A DNA stretch of 64,000 nt from Rhodococcus sp. ARC_M6 (GCF_022810305.1 NZ_JALGQH010000010.1:96285-160284); one strand, 5' to 3'; counted from the first letter of the stretch, positions 9,151 through 17,669 are shown. Notes: generated by a model from the sequence alone, not told the origin. Translations and numbers: made by a program.

Positions 9151-9585
9151 TTACGGACTGGTCAAGGCGTTCTGGACGCGATCAGCCGCAGTCAATGCAA
9201 TCTGGACGCGATCAGCCGCAGTCACCGGATCTTCGTGTTCCCAAATCCGGATCACCGTCCAGCCCAGTTCGCCCAGTCTCACATCGGTATCACGGTCCCG
9301 AACAACATTGGCCGCCAACTTGTCCGCCCACCACTGTGCGTTGTTCTTCGGGAATGTTGCATGCTGCGGGCAGCAGTGCCAGAAGCAACCGTCCACGAAC
9401 ACTGCCACTTTGCGACGCGGAAAAACCAGATCGGCTCGTCGGCGAATGCCTTTGGCGGGAGCTCGATCCACGAAATACCGCAGGCCGCGCCGGTGGAGTT
9501 CGCGTCGCAGTGCGAGCTCAGGCTTGGTGTCGCGGCGACGCTGAACGCTCATTCGAGCGCTGGTCACAGGATCTGTCGCAGGCAC
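9151..9585 (-). CDS. vsr: Very short patch repair (Vsr) endonuclease
   Basis: 144 residues from a GTG at 9585, 8 bp after the stop of the preceding gene, giving a typical ATDPVTSARM opening. The Vsr signatures are visible: RRDTKPELALRRELHRRG, the metal-binding Asp in RRADLVFPRRKVAVFVDG, the CFWH zinc/active-site motif followed by C-P-x-H, and WTVIRIWEHE. Vsr nicks next to T:G mismatches arising by deamination of 5-methylcytosine, so it accompanies C5-methyltransferases. It is the third gene of the M-R-V set. The C-terminal tail carries a 10-residue tandem duplication (ADRVQIALTA then ADRVQNALT). Confidence 0.93.
   Translation of the reverse strand: MPATDPVTSARMSVQRRRDTKPELALRRELHRRGLRYFVDRAPAKGIRRRADLVFPRRKVAVFVDGCFWHCCPQHATFPKNNAQWWADKLAANVVRDRDTDVRLGELGWTVIRIWEHEDPVTAADRVQIALTAADRVQNALTSP
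9171..9224. repeat. 30-bp tandem duplication in the 3' end of vsr
   Basis: The 24 bases at 9171-9194 recur exactly at 9201-9224, a period of 30 bp, which keeps frame and duplicates ten residues of the Vsr C-terminal tail. Confidence 0.9.
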
Positions 9586-9593
9586 CGCCGTAC

Positions 9594-10451
9594 CTAACCG
9601 TCGGAGTCTTCGCCGTCGTCCGGGTCCGACCACGTCGGCGCAAACCTGTTGCGACGCTCCACTTCACCGTGAACAACGGTCACAAAGTCGTTGAACGACA
9701 GCGTTTGGCTGTCCGTCGGTCGACCGTTGCGTGGGGGAGGTTCGTCGACGTCGAAAAACCTTACAGCGCCATCGCTTTCGTATAGGCCGATGTAGACCTT
9801 CTCGAAGAGGTCGTAGCGGGTGTCCTCGGCGCCGAGATCGACCCACGCCTTCCCTGGGACGCCGACGACGGCGCGCTTGCCGCGTCCGGAACGCTTCGAC
9901 AGCGTGGTGACGTGGTGGGCAAACGAAGATTTGCCGGTGTCGCTGGTCTTGGTGGGATCGCCGTCGTCACACGTGGCATACGGTTCGAACATGACGGCAA
10001 CCAACACGCTGTACGGCTGGCGCTGATGCAAAACCATTGCCTCGCCGCGCAATTCGTGATCGTTGCGGACGATGTTCTTGGTCCATCGACCCAGCTTCTT
10101 GCTGCCGGGACTGTAATCCTGGAAGTTGTACGTCTTGATCGACACGCACAGAATTAGGCCGAGGGTGGGATCGAGTGCCTTGACGTCCAAGCGCTTTCGG
10201 CCTTTGGCGACGTCGACCGTCGCTTCCTGGCCTTCGCCCGACGCGGTCGGAGTGATGTTGGGGTACAGCGGCCGCAGGGCATCGGCGACGGTTTGCGCCA
10301 ACTGGTTGGACAATCGCTGGGCGTAGTTTTTCTTTTCGCCGCGATCGGCATCGGCGGCAGGTTTGTCGCCCGCGAGTTGCAGTGCGTCCCAAAGTGGTTC
10401 GTGTTCCGGTGTGGAAAACAGAGTGTCAGGCTCGGGAAACAATTCATTCAT
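9594..10451 (-). CDS. Candidate type II restriction endonuclease (partner of the C5-methyltransferase)
   Basis: 285 residues from the ATG at 10451, which overlaps the methyltransferase stop as ATGA, so the two are translationally coupled. I do not recognise the family by sequence, but position between a C5-methyltransferase and vsr strongly suggests the cognate nuclease. A plausible PD-(D/E)xK-type core is seen as RLDVKA (Asp89) followed 14 residues later by VSIKT (Ser104, Lys106), with the usual hydrophobic strand between. An acidic GEGQE just before could supply a further ligand. Recognition sequence is unknown. A non-nuclease accessory role cannot be excluded. Confidence 0.65.
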   Translation of the reverse strand: MNELFPEPDTLFSTPEHEPLWDALQLAGDKPAADADRGEKKNYAQRLSNQLAQTVADALRPLYPNITPTASGEGQEATVDVAKGRKRLDVKALDPTLGLILCVSIKTYNFQDYSPGSKKLGRWTKNIVRNDHELRGEAMVLHQRQPYSVLVAVMFEPYATCDDGDPTKTSDTGKSSFAHHVTTLSKRSGRGKRAVVGVPGKAWVDLGAEDTRYDLFEKVYIGLYESDGAVRFFDVDEPPPRNGRPTDSQTLSFNDFVTVVHGEVERRNRFAPTWSDPDDGEDSDG

Positions 10452-11611
10452 GCGACAGCCTCGGGGTATCCGCCCATCCGTTCGAGGTGACTTTCGACGT
10501 CCTCGATGAATCCGGGGATGAAGCGGAGGTTGCCCATCCGGGCGCGCTTGAGGAAGCCGGCGGTAGCCCGAGCGGACAGCAAACGTGTGTCTTCGAGGAA
10601 ACCGCTCAGATCTTCGTACTCGTCCTGGACCGGCCAGGTCGAGGTATGGACGCGGAAGGCTTGACGGTTGCGGCCCCACGCGGCACTGGGCCAGGCATCG
10701 CCGGGTTCGAGGGGGGACTGGTTGCTGGCGTCGTACTGGATGGGATCGTTCAACCGACTGCCCACCCATGACGCCATCCGCACACTCACGGCATTACCGA
10801 CGAGCTTCCAACGGTGACTGTGGCGCAGGCCGGGGACGTCGACCGACGGCAGCGTCCAGTCGGGATCAAAACCTTGCAGACGCTCGGCGTCGACGAGACC
10901 TGGAGTGACGATTTCACCCGAAGGCAATCGGACGGCGGGCTGGCTGGGGATTCCGATGGACGATCCGCCCTTGAGCGTCGGGACGGCGTTGACGGCCCAG
11001 CCGAGGCCGCGGGTGCCTTCAGTCCAGTAGAAACCGCATGGGAAGTCGGCGGGATCGCCGCCGAGTCGCTCACCGGCGTCCTCGCCGAAGAGGACTTCAC
11101 GAGGATCCTCGGTGCGTGAGGCAATCATGATCACGCGCTGGCGACGCTGTGGCAGGCCGAATGCTCGGGCGTCGACAACCCGGTAGGCCCACGTGTAGCC
11201 GAGGTCTTCGAGGGCGTCGGTGATGTGGCGCATGGCAGCGCCCTTGCTGAGTTGCAGCATGAAGGGAACATTTTCGATGACCAGCCAGCGTGGGCCTTTT
11301 TTCCGTTTGACCAGTCGAAATACTTCGTCGACCAGGCCGGAACGGGCGCCGGTGATTCCTGCTGTCTTGCCGGCTTGGGAGAGGTCCTGGCAGGGGAAGC
11401 CTGCGGCCACCAAGTCGATGTTCGCTGGGAGCGCACGGAGTTTCGTGACATCACCGTGCAAGGGGACATCCGAGAAACGGGAGCGGAGAACCGCCTGGGC
11501 GCCGGGGTCGATTTCACACAGCAGTTCGGTGTTCCACCCATGTTCCGACAGGCCTAACTCGAGCCCGCCGATACCGGCAAACAACCCCACCATGCTTCGC
11601 GACGACGTCAC
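10448..11611 (-). CDS. DNA (cytosine-5-)methyltransferase
   Basis: 387 residues from a GTG at 11611 with an AGGAAGGG box upstream; an ATG at 11593 is the alternative start. Motif I is MVGLFAGIGGLELGL, motif IV GFPCQDLSQAG contains the catalytic Cys near residue 76, motif VI is IENVP, motif VIII is LPQRRQRV, and the late RLQGFDPDW and KLVGNAVSV are motifs IX and X. After motif X there is an unusual tail of about 110 residues. It methylates cytosine at C5 in a target site that cannot be read from the sequence. First gene of a type II restriction-modification operon with the candidate nuclease and vsr. Confidence 0.95.
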   Translation of the reverse strand: MTSSRSMVGLFAGIGGLELGLSEHGWNTELLCEIDPGAQAVLRSRFSDVPLHGDVTKLRALPANIDLVAAGFPCQDLSQAGKTAGITGARSGLVDEVFRLVKRKKGPRWLVIENVPFMLQLSKGAAMRHITDALEDLGYTWAYRVVDARAFGLPQRRQRVIMIASRTEDPREVLFGEDAGERLGGDPADFPCGFYWTEGTRGLGWAVNAVPTLKGGSSIGIPSQPAVRLPSGEIVTPGLVDAERLQGFDPDWTLPSVDVPGLRHSHRWKLVGNAVSVRMASWVGSRLNDPIQYDASNQSPLEPGDAWPSAAWGRNRQAFRVHTSTWPVQDEYEDLSGFLEDTRLLSARATAGFLKRARMGNLRFIPGFIEDVESHLERMGGYPEAVA

Positions 11612-11840
11612 AGCACCCTTCCTCACGAACCGACTGCAATTACGGTACTCGAGAAGTCCGACATCTTTTGCCAAAGGTTTCGCAATTGGCGGTTCAGCCC
11701 GCGTGAGAAGCCGAATCGGGCTGTGAATCGGCTTACATACGTGGCCGTTGTTCACTGATCGCATCGGAAAAGGTCCCGGATCCCCGGCAATAATCCGCGC
11801 CAGCAGTGCTCTGTGGGCCTTCGTCCATTACCGTGGTCGG

Positions 11841-12428
11841 GTGAGCATCCAACCTTCCGGTAGCGCGTCCTGGCCTGCGGTATTGACCTGGCAGGCCCAC
11901 AACGCTCCGCGTATGGAGTCGGTCCGTGTGCAGTTGAACGGCAACCGCATCAAGGCGTCGGGCCGGATTATCGGGGGCGCTTGCAGCGAGCATCCCGCGT
12001 TCAGTGCGTCATATGACCTGGTCACGGACGAAGCTGGTGTCACGCGCAGGCTCTCGGTGCGTACGGCTCTGGCGGCCGGCGAGCGTCAGATGTCGATCAG
12101 TCGCGACGAAGAAGGCACCTGGATGGTGGAGAACGGCGCCCACCATCAGCGTTCGTCATTCGACGGCGCGCTTGATGTCGACGTAATCCTCAGCCCGTTC
12201 TTCAACACCCTCCCCATCCGCCGCTTCGGTTTGCAGAACAACACCGACGACGTGGAGGTTCCGGTTGTGTACGTCAACTTGCTGGATCTGCGGGTCGAAG
12301 GCGCCACCATTACCTACAGCAGTGGTACCGACGGCATCAGCGTGCTCTCGCCGGTGTCCAGTTCCACGGTGTCCGTCGACCACGACGGTTTCATCATCGA
12401 CTATCCCGGCCTGGCTGCCAGAATCTAA
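11841..12428 (+). CDS. Putative glycolipid-binding (DUF1089) protein
   Basis: 195 residues from the GTG at 11841 (VSIQPSG), chosen because the upstream extension is unlike the family. The predicted all-beta protein contains ASYDLVTDEAG, a WMVENG segment and SPFFNTLPIRR, matching the pattern of DUF1089 proteins, structurally compared with lipoprotein carrier folds and named putative glycolipid-binding. No signal peptide is visible. Function is not established. It is convergent with tyrA, with 6 bp between them. Confidence 0.72.
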   Translation: MSIQPSGSASWPAVLTWQAHNAPRMESVRVQLNGNRIKASGRIIGGACSEHPAFSASYDLVTDEAGVTRRLSVRTALAAGERQMSISRDEEGTWMVENGAHHQRSSFDGALDVDVILSPFFNTLPIRRFGLQNNTDDVEVPVVYVNLLDLRVEGATITYSSGTDGISVLSPVSSSTVSVDHDGFIIDYPGLAARI

Positions 12429-12434
12429 ACGGAG

Positions 12435-13388
12435 CTAGTTGCTCCGGCGGATTACGCCACCACGACGTCCGGCGTCGCGCATCCGATCGATCCAACCGGG
12501 TTCTCCGACGGTTATGTCGGTGATGTCCCAGCGTTCCTGCGATTCGTAGGCTCCGCGCGCGGCAAACCCGGCGTCGACGAGTTCTGCCGTCGAACCATTG
12601 TCGTGGAGGTCGATTCGCACGCGCTGCAGTAGTTCGAGTGCCTCGTCCAAGGCGATCAGCAGGGCGTCTCGGTTGCCCTCACACATCGCGCGCACCAGTC
12701 CCGGTGCACTGCCGGCCACACGGGTGCCGTCCCGGAACGATCCTGCTGCCAATCCGAGGGCGAGTTCACCGCCGGCGGCACCGGTGATCGCCAAGGTTTC
12801 GGCCAGCAGATGCGGCAGGTGCGAAATCCGTGCGACTGCCCGGTCATGTTCTAGGGACTCGGCGGGAACCACTACCGAACCGCAATCTAGAGCCAGATCC
12901 GCAACTTGCGTCCAGACGGCGGCGTCGACGCCTTCGTCTGTTGCCACGACCCAGACGGCGTCGGCGAAGAGGTCCGCATCGCCCACCGCCCAGCCTGAGG
13001 CCGAGGTTCCGGTCATGGGATGGCCGCCCACAAAACGCGTGCTCAGACCACGGCGCTCGACGGCTGCCTTCACCTCACCTTTGACGCTGACGACGTCGGT
13101 GATCGGGTTGTTCGGTGCGTGCGCTGCAATGGCTTCGAGAGTGGCGTCGACGGCTGGCATCGGGACGGCGATCACGATGATCGCGCTGGTAGCGTGCGCT
13201 TTCCGGAGAACGGCAGTCAGGTCGGTGTGGGCGTCGAAACCGTCGGCACGGGCGGCTTCAGCCGACTCGGCAGAACGGTTGTACCCCCACACCTTGCGAC
13301 CCGAGCGCGCAGCGGCCCGCAGCAGCGAACCGCCGATCAAACCGAGGCCGAGAACGCAGACGGGCGGGGCGGAAACTGTCGCAGGCAC
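12435..13388 (-). CDS. tyrA: Prephenate dehydrogenase
   Basis: 317 residues. The N-terminal Rossmann domain begins with VCVLGLGLIGGSLLRA (NAD(P) binding), followed by VIAVP, the prephenate-site segment GGHPMTGTSASG near residue 127, and the all-helical dimerisation domain with HDRAVARISHLPHLLAE. It oxidatively decarboxylates prephenate to 4-hydroxyphenylpyruvate in tyrosine biosynthesis. There is no C-terminal ACT domain of useful length, so feedback by that route is unlikely. The neighbours (tadA partner and tadA, divergent) reproduce the order seen in mycobacteria. Confidence 0.94.
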   Translation of the reverse strand: MPATVSAPPVCVLGLGLIGGSLLRAAARSGRKVWGYNRSAESAEAARADGFDAHTDLTAVLRKAHATSAIIVIAVPMPAVDATLEAIAAHAPNNPITDVVSVKGEVKAAVERRGLSTRFVGGHPMTGTSASGWAVGDADLFADAVWVVATDEGVDAAVWTQVADLALDCGSVVVPAESLEHDRAVARISHLPHLLAETLAITGAAGGELALGLAAGSFRDGTRVAGSAPGLVRAMCEGNRDALLIALDEALELLQRVRIDLHDNGSTAELVDAGFAARGAYESQERWDITDITVGEPGWIDRMRDAGRRGGVIRRSN

Positions 13389-13477
13389 TCGTTCAGGTTG
13401 ACATATCCGGAGTGGAACTTCGCTACCTGGCAGGTACGGACTTCACGACCTGGCACTTGCCGGGCTACCGTTGCGCC

Positions 13478-14017
13478 ATGGGTGCACAGCGCGCGAGTAA
13501 CAAGAGCGCCTCCTCGAATCAGTCGGAGGAGTTCGAAGGCTTCGGGATGGCGGTGGTACGTGAGGAGGGAAAGTGGACGGTCAAGCCGTTGACTTCCGCA
13601 GCTTTGACGTCACTGGCGACAGCCGAAACCGAACTTCGCGAGCTTCGTAGCTCCGGTGCCGTCTTCGGTCTTCTCGACGTCGACGACGAGTTCTTCATCA
13701 TTGTGCGCCCCGCGCCGGCGGGTACGCATGTGCTGATTTCCGATGCGACCGCAGCCATCGACTACGACATTGCGGCCGACGTACTCGATGCACTCAACGT
13801 CGAGATCCCCGATATCGATCCGGACGAGCTCGACAGCGTGGAACCCTGGGCCGAAGGGGACTTGTCGGTTCTATCTGATCTGGGGTTGCCGGAACCCGTC
13901 CTCGCAATTATCTCGGCCGACACCGATCTGTACCCGGACGAGCAGTTGACGATGATCGCTCAGCGACTCGGATTCGAATCCGAATTCTCGGCTGCGCTCG
14001 ACAAACTTCCTCGGTAG
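13478..14017 (+). CDS. tRNA adenosine deaminase-associated protein
   Basis: 179 residues starting at the ATG at 13478. It matches the actinobacterial family that always precedes tadA: an acidic protein with FGMAVVREEGKW near the N-terminus, LDVDDEFFIIVRP, and a YPDEQLTMIAQRLGF segment near the C-terminus. Its biochemical role is unknown; conserved coupling with tadA suggests a helper or regulatory subunit. Its TAG stop is immediately followed by the tadA ATG, so the two should be translated together. Confidence 0.85.
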   Translation: MGAQRASNKSASSNQSEEFEGFGMAVVREEGKWTVKPLTSAALTSLATAETELRELRSSGAVFGLLDVDDEFFIIVRPAPAGTHVLISDATAAIDYDIAADVLDALNVEIPDIDPDELDSVEPWAEGDLSVLSDLGLPEPVLAIISADTDLYPDEQLTMIAQRLGFESEFSAALDKLPR

Positions 14018-14479
14018 ATGTCTCTCGCTGACGATCAGCGCATGATCCGTGTGGCCATCGATGCTGCACTCGGTGCGTCGGACGCAGATGTTCCCGTGGG
14101 CGCCGTGGTCTTCGATGCCGACGGTGTCGAGGTGGCTCGCGCGGCCAATGCGCGTGAAGCGTCGTCCGACCCCACCGCGCATGCCGAGATTCTGGCTTTG
14201 CGGGCCGCCGCACGCGTCTACGGTGACGGCTGGCGTCTGGAAGGTGCGACGCTCGCCGTCACCCTCGAACCCTGCACGATGTGTGCCGGAGCTTTGGTCC
14301 TCGCTCGTGTTTCTCGCGTCGTTTTCGGCGCGTGGGAACCCAAGACCGGGGCCGTCGGGTCGCTGTGGGATGTGGTTCGTGACAGAAGATTGACCTACCG
14401 TCCGCAGGTGCGCGGCGGGGTGCTCGAGGACGAATGCGCTGGGCTTTTGGAGGATTTTTTCCGCGAGCATCGGTCCTGA
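14018..14479 (+). CDS. tadA: tRNA-specific adenosine deaminase
   Basis: 153 residues. The zinc-dependent deaminase motifs are complete: HAE with His55 and Glu57, and PCTMC with Cys86 and Cys89. It converts A34 to inosine in tRNA-Arg(ACG), and a gene for exactly that tRNA lies at 5776. It is encoded directly after its associated protein with no intergenic base. Confidence 0.93.
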   Translation: MSLADDQRMIRVAIDAALGASDADVPVGAVVFDADGVEVARAANAREASSDPTAHAEILALRAAARVYGDGWRLEGATLAVTLEPCTMCAGALVLARVSRVVFGAWEPKTGAVGSLWDVVRDRRLTYRPQVRGGVLEDECAGLLEDFFREHRS

Positions 14480-14620
14480 CACGGGTATTCCCGACGGAGA
14501 TCAATTCCACATCGGGGTAGCCGGAACTGGATATCGCGGGCATGGTGGAGGCAGATGCCGTCACGGTATCGGCGAATTGCCGGAAGGTGATTTGTTCGCG
14601 TTCATTCGATGGGAGTACTC

Positions 14621-14812
14621 ATGGGAATCGCAGACAAAGCTCAGAACAAGGCAGAAGACCTCGGGGGCAAGGCCAAGGAAGCTGCGGGCGGCGCCACCGG
14701 AAACAAAGACCTCGAAAACGAAGGCAAGGCCGACCAGGTGAAATCTGCCGTCAAAGATGCTGGTGAGAAGGTCAAGGACGCCGCTTCCAGCGTCAAGGAC
14801 AAGCTGACGTAA
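14621..14812 (+). CDS. CsbD-family small stress protein
   Basis: 63 residues from the ATG at 14621, which has GGGAG at the right spacing; an ATG 12 bp upstream is less well placed. The protein is Lys/Ala/Glu-rich, low in hydrophobics and helical, with the CsbD pattern MGIADKAQNKAEDLGG and a KADQVKSAVKDAG segment. CsbD-like proteins are general-stress products of unknown mechanism. Confidence 0.88.
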   Translation: MGIADKAQNKAEDLGGKAKEAAGGATGNKDLENEGKADQVKSAVKDAGEKVKDAASSVKDKLT

Positions 14813-14868
14813 AGCCGCGTCACCTGGCGATTTTTATTCTCGGGGACACGTCCGGTAAAGTAACCAAC

Positions 14869-14959
14869 GGTGGCGTGTCCGAGCGGCCTAAGGAGCACGC
14901 CTCGAAAGCGTGTGACGGGTAACCCCCGTCCGAGAGTTCAAATCTCTCCGCCACCGCCA
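14869..14959 (+). tRNA. tRNA-Ser(CGA)
   Basis: A class II tRNA with encoded CCA. The acceptor pairs GGTGGCG with CGCCACC, the anticodon stem CACGC/GCGTG surrounds the loop with anticodon CGA, there is a long variable arm and a T loop AGTTCAAATCT. It reads TCG serine codons. Confidence 0.96.
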
Positions 14960-14961
14960 AG

Positions 14962-14999
14962 AGTCCCTCACCTGTTAACGCAGGTGAGGGACTTTTTTT
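14962..14999 (+). terminator. Rho-independent terminator after tRNA-Ser(CGA)
   Basis: AGTCCCTCACCTG pairs perfectly with CAGGTGAGGGACT around TTAACG, followed by a run of T residues. Confidence 0.92.
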
Positions 15000-15153
15000 G
15001 TGCGTTTTGTGCACCCCCTTGATGGTGCGAACGACGCTTTCGTCGCCTCAGATGTGCCGAACGTACCGTTCGCTCGAGGGTGGAGGCACTTCACAGGACT
15101 CTCCCAGCTAGGAACTCCTGACAACCGTTGAAGCTGCAACTAGCCTTGGAAGC

Positions 15154-15837
15154 ATGAAAAAGATGTGGTGGATCGGCGGAGCTGTGGTCCTGATTCTGCT
15201 CGGCTTGCTCGTGGGGCCGTGGGCGTACGGAAAGTTTGTCGCCGAAGACGACGCCCCCGCTGCAGTGGTATCCACCCAGGGCGCAGAAGCGGCTTCCGGG
15301 TCGATCGATGGCACCTGGACGGTGGCGGCCGGTCAGGGCGACAACCAGACGGCAGCCGGGTACACGGTGCACGAGATTCTCAACGGCGCGAGTGTGACCG
15401 TGGTGGGCACCACCGGTGACGTGAGTGGCAACGCGAGAGTCGAGGGCGAAAAGCTCACTGCCGGTGAGGTGACCGTGCAGGTCGCGAGCATCAAGACGGA
15501 TTCGGACCGCCGTGACGGCCAGTTCACCGGCAACGTGATGAGCACCAGCACCTATCCGACTGCGACGTTCACGATCAATTCACCCGTCGACCTGTCTTCG
15601 GTGCCGACGGACGGAACGACCGCGACGGTGACTGTGCCGGGCACATTGACGCTCAAGGGCGTGTCCAAGCCGGTGTCCGTCGATATGACGGTTCTGCATT
15701 CCGGTGACTCGTTGATCGCGTCGGGTTCGATTCCGGTTACCTGGACAGATTTCGGTGTCGAGCCCCCATCACTCGGGTTCGTCACGGTCGACGGCAGTGG
15801 CTCGGTGGATTTCCTGGTGTCACTCGCGGTGTCCTGA
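15154..15837 (+). CDS. Membrane-anchored YceI-family protein
   Basis: 227 residues. One N-terminal membrane helix (residues 5-25, WWIGGAVVLILLGLLVG) is followed by a linker and a YceI lipocalin-like beta-barrel of about 170 residues: IDGTWTVAAG, NVMSTSTYPTATF, LTLKGVSKPVSVDM and a W-T-D-F-G-V motif near the end. YceI domains bind polyisoprenoid chains, so an envelope lipid-binding role is plausible. The catalytic-looking residues are few and no enzyme activity is implied. Confidence 0.88.
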   Translation: MKKMWWIGGAVVLILLGLLVGPWAYGKFVAEDDAPAAVVSTQGAEAASGSIDGTWTVAAGQGDNQTAAGYTVHEILNGASVTVVGTTGDVSGNARVEGEKLTAGEVTVQVASIKTDSDRRDGQFTGNVMSTSTYPTATFTINSPVDLSSVPTDGTTATVTVPGTLTLKGVSKPVSVDMTVLHSGDSLIASGSIPVTWTDFGVEPPSLGFVTVDGSGSVDFLVSLAVS

Positions 15838-15947
15838 TCAGGCCCGAGTGTGGGCTCGGAGGAGCCTCCAGGGAAGATTAAGGACATGTACTTGTTTCTG
15901 GACTGCTCGCGCGGATACGAGTGTTGTCGTGACGGGCAGCAGTTGTG

Positions 15948-16298
15948 ATGGTCAGATGGCGGCCATTCAAATCGGGTGAAGACCCGGATCCGCGATTCAC
16001 GCTCGCCAACGAACGGACGTACCTCGCCTGGATTCGTACCGCGACGGCGTTCGTGGCGTCGGGCGTCGGACTCGAGGCTTTCGGTGGCGATATTCTGCCG
16101 GCGACGGTCCGTGCTGCTTTGGCTGCCTTGCTATTGGTCGGCGGCGCACTGATTGCGATTACGTCGTTCATTCACTGGATCAGTGCGGAACGCGCGTTGC
16201 GGGCGGACCGTTCGCTACCGGTTCCGTTGATGGCGCCGGTGGTGGGCATCGTTCTGGTGATCTGCGCGACGGTCCTGGTGATCGAGGTTGTGAGCTGA
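15948..16298 (+). CDS. DUF202 (YidH-like) membrane protein A
   Basis: 116 residues from the ATG at 15948. A conserved DPRFTLANERTYLAWIRTA motif near residue 15 precedes three hydrophobic helices, the DUF202 pattern. Function is unknown. It is paired with a second DUF202 gene starting 1 bp after its stop, so the two likely form a heteromeric membrane complex. Confidence 0.85.
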   Translation: MVRWRPFKSGEDPDPRFTLANERTYLAWIRTATAFVASGVGLEAFGGDILPATVRAALAALLLVGGALIAITSFIHWISAERALRADRSLPVPLMAPVVGIVLVICATVLVIEVVS

Positions 16299-16299
16299 C

Positions 16300-16638
16300 G
16301 TGACGTCGGTCCGGTCTGAAGACGCACCGAAGCCTCCGGACAAGGGCTTGCAGTCCGAACGTACGTCGCTTTCGTTCGTTCGGACGAGTCTGTCAATTCT
16401 CGGTTTGGCGGCGGCGTGTTTGCGATGGATGCCGCCGTTCGGGGCGGTGGCGTTGATCGGCCCCGCGCTCGCCGCGCTGCTGATCGTAGGAGTGACTATT
16501 CACGAACGTCGTTCGAGGCCGGCGCGATTGGCGCTGTTCGCGACAGAAAAGGCCGCGCCCGCACTGGGTATGGGGGCCGTACTTGCGGTGAGCCTGCTTC
16601 TCCTCAGTGCTTCGGGGCTGTGGATTTTGCTGAAGTAA
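16300..16638 (+). CDS. DUF202 membrane protein B
   Basis: 112 residues from a GTG. The DUF202 motif is recognisable as LQSERTSLSFVRTSLS, again followed by three membrane segments; it is more diverged than its partner. The 3' end overlaps the convergent desaturase-like gene by 35 bp. Confidence 0.78.
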   Translation: MTSVRSEDAPKPPDKGLQSERTSLSFVRTSLSILGLAAACLRWMPPFGAVALIGPALAALLIVGVTIHERRSRPARLALFATEKAAPALGMGAVLAVSLLLLSASGLWILLK

Positions 16639-17545
16639 GTTCGGATTTCGGCGCCCAGCCGGGCGGGCCGAAGGTGTAACCGAGTTTGTCTCGCCAGGTT
16701 GAAGCGCTGCGCCAATCGCGGGCGATGGCAGCGTATTCGAGGGTCTGCAGTTTCCAGATGTTGTACGTTCCGACCGGCGTCGTGAGTCCGTAGGTGGGCC
16801 TGTGGGTTTCAGGTTCGAAGGTGCCGAACATGCGGTCCCAGATGATCAGGATTCCGGCGTAGTTGCGGTCCAGATATTCGGCATCGGACCCGTGATGGAC
16901 GCGATGATGTGACGGTGTGTTGAAGATGAATTCGACAGGCCGCCAGAGTTTTCCAACTCTTTCCGTATGTACGAAGAACTGATAGATCAGGCTGACCGAG
17001 ACTCCGGCGAAGATCATCCACGGCGGCATTCCGAGAAATGCCAACGGAAGCCACATGATGATTTGGACGCTTTGGTTCCACTTTTGTCGAAGTGCCGTGC
17101 TGAAGTTGAAGTATTCGCTCGAATGGTGTGCTTGATGAGTTGCCCAGATAACCCGAACTCGGTGTGCCATACGGTGATACGTGTAGTAGAGGACATCGAT
17201 TCCGAGTAGGAGAATTACCCAGGTGTACCAGGCGGTCGGCGGCAGATGCCACGGCGCGACGTACACCCAGGCCGCGGCGTAGCCGATCAGTGCGAGTACT
17301 TGCCAGAAGGCGCTTGTTGCCAGGGAGACCACCCCGAGCAGGATGCTGGTTCGGGCGTCGACCAGGTGGTAACCGCCCACTGCGGGTCGTGCTCGACCGT
17401 CCGCGTCGTCAGGCTGATTTTCGAGTGTTCGCGCTGCGATCCATTCGATCACCAGGAAGAGGACAAACGCGGGGATGGCCAGCGTTACCGGATCATGAAG
17501 CGGTTCGAGTAACGCCTTCCAGGATTGGAGAAGGGTCTCCCACAT
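16604..17545 (-). CDS. Sterol desaturase / fatty-acid hydroxylase superfamily membrane enzyme
   Basis: 313 residues with several membrane helices and all three histidine clusters of the di-iron hydroxylase family: HRMAH at 124-128, HQAHH at 137-141 and HHRVHH at 213-218. Such enzymes hydroxylate or desaturate lipids at the membrane. The natural substrate is unknown; hopanoid, carotenoid or fatty-acid derivatives are candidates. It is divergent from an Rrf2 regulator, with a clear inverted repeat between the starts, which suggests local control. Confidence 0.88.
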   Translation of the reverse strand: MWETLLQSWKALLEPLHDPVTLAIPAFVLFLVIEWIAARTLENQPDDADGRARPAVGGYHLVDARTSILLGVVSLATSAFWQVLALIGYAAAWVYVAPWHLPPTAWYTWVILLLGIDVLYYTYHRMAHRVRVIWATHQAHHSSEYFNFSTALRQKWNQSVQIIMWLPLAFLGMPPWMIFAGVSVSLIYQFFVHTERVGKLWRPVEFIFNTPSHHRVHHGSDAEYLDRNYAGILIIWDRMFGTFEPETHRPTYGLTTPVGTYNIWKLQTLEYAAIARDWRSASTWRDKLGYTFGPPGWAPKSELTSAKSTAPKH

Positions 17546-17574
17546 GCACTTTGTCCTGTTCTCTCCATTGAGTC

Positions 17575-17600
17575 GTTACATCATGCACCAGGGATGTAAC
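17575..17600. promoter_or_regulatory. Inverted repeat, candidate Rrf2 operator
   Basis: GTTACATC at 17575-17582 is the exact reverse complement of GATGTAAC at 17593-17600, with a 10-bp spacer. It sits 30 bp upstream of the desaturase start and 70 bp upstream of the Rrf2 start, a sensible place for a shared operator. No binding data. Confidence 0.5.
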
Positions 17601-17641
17601 TACAGGGAAGGGAATGGCTCTTGTGCTTTCACCTTGCTTCT

Positions 17642-17654
17642 TTCCATAGTGGAA
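17642..17654. promoter_or_regulatory. Short palindrome upstream of the Rrf2 gene
   Basis: TTCCA-TAG-TGGAA, a perfect 5-bp inverted repeat ending 15 bp before the GTG of the Rrf2 gene; possible autoregulatory site. Confidence 0.3.
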
Positions 17655-17669
17655 TGGTAGGAATTCTCG

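Noticed and set aside
11612..11764. 51-residue N-terminal extension of the C5-methyltransferase
   Set aside because: It is unlike the family; motif I starts within a few residues of the GTG at 11611, which has a ribosome site.
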